From positions 6,075,001 to 6,139,000 of the forward strand of contig NZ_CP108427.1 in assembly GCF_035982055.1 (NCBI RefSeq): 64,000 nt of DNA, written 5' to 3'. Position 1 is the stretch's first letter; each line of letters begins with the position of its first letter. The DNA comes from Streptomyces sp. NBC_01288. Lineage in GTDB: Bacteria; Actinomycetota; Actinomycetes; Streptomycetales; Streptomycetaceae. Below the pieces are notes generated by a model that saw only the letters and a program-made list of their open reading frames with translations, had not been told where the DNA came from and did not search any database. Position numbers and translations under genes: made by a program. Positions 62,568-64,000 of this stretch are shown here, one piece after another.

Positions 62568-63356
62568 TCAAAGTGACGCTATGACCCTGTCCGCCAGGAT
62601 GTACACGTTCTCCTCGCCGCACGCGAAGGTCAGGGTGTAGGCGCCCGAGACTCCGGAGCCGCCCAGGAGGAACGGGGTTTCGCCGGCGTGGAGGGCCGCT
62701 GCTAGGCGTTCGGCGGTTTCGCGGTGGCCCGGGGTCATGCAGAGGGTGGTGCCGTCGGCGAAGACGTAGACATCGAGGGTGCCCAGGGGGCCGGGGCGGA
62801 CGTCGGCCAGTTCCACGGCGGACTCGGCCAGCTCTTCCAGCGTCGCCACCGTGCGTTCGTGGTCGTTCGCCACCGGTGACTGGGCCGGGACGAAGTCCGG
62901 GTGGGACGGGTGGCGGCGGCGGGCCGCGGCCAGTTCGGGGGACTCGCCGGCGAACTCGTCGGCGTCCGCCGAGAACTCGGTGACCGGCTCCAGCGGTTCG
63001 AGGCCCACGAAGTCGCTCTGGCGGGGCAGGAACAGCTCGCTGTCGGGCAGACCCAGCAGGGTCGGCACCTCGGTGTCGCGGGACTCCTGGGCGGCCCAGA
63101 AGGCCCGTGCCTCGGCCAGTTCCCGCTCCCGCTCCTCGGCCAGCGCCTCGGCCACGGCCGCGCGTATCTCATCCGCGTCGGTGTGGCTGCGGGCGGCGGG
63201 CACGAGCGCCCGTACGGCGGCGGCCCGGCCCTCGGCCAGTTCGGTGTGCAGGTCCGCCACCTGTCGACGGAGCACCAAGAGGGTGCGCAGGACGGCGACG
63301 CCCACGGCGCCTGTGGCGGCCGTGGTGAGCAGCAAAGCGATCGGCATGGCGCTCAC
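62568..63356 (-). CDS. Hypothetical membrane-anchored protein
   Basis: 262 aa from the GTG at 63356 (GGGAG 7 nt upstream). One N-terminal membrane helix (PIALLLTTAATGAVGVAVLRTLLVL) is followed by a charged coiled coil (about 30-100, ALAEERERELAEARAFWAAQ), an acidic linker and a C-terminal beta-rich domain (TLDVYVFADGTTLCMTPGHRETAERLAAAL; YTLTFACGEENVYILADRV). I do not recognise the family. The topology suggests a cytoplasmic domain tethered to the membrane. Confidence 0.75.
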   Translation of the reverse strand: MSAMPIALLLTTAATGAVGVAVLRTLLVLRRQVADLHTELAEGRAAAVRALVPAARSHTDADEIRAAVAEALAEERERELAEARAFWAAQESRDTEVPTLLGLPDSELFLPRQSDFVGLEPLEPVTEFSADADEFAGESPELAAARRRHPSHPDFVPAQSPVANDHERTVATLEELAESAVELADVRPGPLGTLDVYVFADGTTLCMTPGHRETAERLAAALHAGETPFLLGGSGVSGAYTLTFACGEENVYILADRVIASL

Positions 63357-63630
63357 TGACGTACTCCCGGTTCAAAGTCGACCCCCGACTTCCTACATCA
63401 GCTTGAAGGGCGGACTAACCAGCTGTCAGTGCGTAACGTCACGAAACGGGCAGGACTTTGGGCCCGATGTTTGGTGGTGAAACGGTCCTGACCTGGGAAA
63501 ATCCTTCTTCGAAGGGAGATAGGTCACATCCTGGGGGAGATTGGATCACAAATCGGCCCAGAACCCAGGTGGTTACTGGGTTCCGGGCCAAGTGGTGACG
63601 CAAAGTTCCCGCGCGATTACGGGGAGTTGG

Positions 63631-64000
63631 TCAGCTGAGGCGCTCGATGACCATCGCCATGCCCTGGCCGCCGCCGACGCACATCGTCTCCAGACCGAAC
63701 TGCTTGTCGTGGAACTGGAGGGAGTTGATCAGCGTGCCGGTGATGCGGGCGCCGGTCATGCCGAAGGGGTGGCCGACGGCGATCGCGCCGCCGTTCACGT
63801 TCAGCTTCTCCAGCGGGATGTTCAGGTCGCGGTAGGACGGGATCACCTGGGCGGCGAACGCCTCGTTGATCTCGAACAGGTCGATGTCGTCGACGGTGAG
63901 ACCGGCGCGGCCCAGCGCCTGCTTGGACGCCTCCACCGGGCCGAGGCCCATGATCTCGGGGGAGAGGCCGGAGACGCCGGTCGACACGATCCGGGCGAGG
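63631..64000 (-). CDS. Thiolase (acetyl-CoA C-acyltransferase), C-terminal part
   Basis: The C-terminal 122 codons run off the right edge. Thiolase motifs present: EINEAFAAQVIPSYR (with the ligand-binding Asn), NVNGGAIAVGHPFGMTGAR (catalytic His) and MCVGGGQGMAMVIERL (catalytic Cys-Gly-Gly-Gly). The active-site Cys that takes the acyl group lies in the unseen N-terminal half. Degradative (FadA-type) versus biosynthetic role cannot be settled here. Confidence 0.95.
   Translation of the reverse strand, partial: LARIVSTGVSGLSPEIMGLGPVEASKQALGRAGLTVDDIDLFEINEAFAAQVIPSYRDLNIPLEKLNVNGGAIAVGHPFGMTGARITGTLINSLQFHDKQFGLETMCVGGGQGMAMVIERLS

Overview
The window is a very GC-rich chromosomal segment of a Streptomyces. 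The evidence is the codon usage, GTG/TTG starts with purine-rich ribosome sites, twin-arginine and lipoprotein exports, paired Rpf proteins, and above all a tRNA-Leu with a UAA anticodon, the developmental tRNA bldA (59085-59168). From memory, the gene order (glmU-prs-rplY-pth, mfd, mazG, rpfC-rpfA-eno-ftsB-ppx, ndh, cfa, bldA, pobA) follows the conserved core of the S. coelicolor chromosome. Accessory genes sit between these anchors.

Layout. 1-4.5 kb: leftward operon glmU-prs-rplY-pth (UDP-GlcNAc, PRPP, ribosome and peptidyl-tRNA maintenance), a TTA-containing partial gene at the left edge, and tRNA-Gln. 4.7-6.1 kb: an orphan sensor kinase. 6.3-11.5 kb: a compact island of polymorphic-toxin and immunity domains in non-secreted proteins (SUKH-3; YwqJ-like deaminase; WHH nuclease fused to SMI1/KNR4; a multidomain Imm35-like / Pro-Gly linker / deaminase-like / SUKH-4 protein). 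11.7-19.1 kb: a DivIVA-like coiled-coil protein, a Tat-exported PHP phosphoesterase with a coupled small protein, an acetate-type SSS symporter with its DUF485 partner, and an MFS exporter. 19.5-22.9 kb: a MacB-type ABC exporter. A paralogous copy lies in the opposite orientation at 55.2-58.6 kb.

23.2-38 kb: mfd; a divergent TetR / SalK-like pair; cell-envelope lipoproteins; a domain-duplicated secreted protein; a fused DNA methylase and specificity protein with an altered catalytic motif; a membrane protein coupled to a soluble Ser/Thr kinase; a secreted DUF1906 protein; and a SurA-like lipoprotein. 38.1-42.9 kb: mazG, then a coupled pair of a STAND-like NTPase with Sel1 repeats (carrying a TTA codon) and a cytochrome P450 with an internal repeat insertion. 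43.1-49 kb: rpfC, a ydaO-type c-di-AMP riboswitch, rpfA, eno, ftsB, DUF501 and ppx.

49.1-64 kb: a quinone-reductase-like gene; a methyltransferase carrying an in-frame 234-bp MITE-like insertion and followed by a remnant of a paralog's 3' end; type II NADH dehydrogenase; a Cfa-type methyltransferase; the second ABC exporter; bldA; pobA; a Bax-inhibitor-1 protein; small hypothetical genes; and the C-terminal part of a thiolase.

Three features stand out. First, the toxin/immunity-domain island. Second, the link between bldA and TTA codons: of the genes I scanned by eye, only the left-edge gene, the STAND-like gene and the MITE-interrupted methyltransferase carry TTA, and in the last the TTA lies inside the inserted element. 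Third, at least four copies of a dispersed intergenic palindromic repeat.
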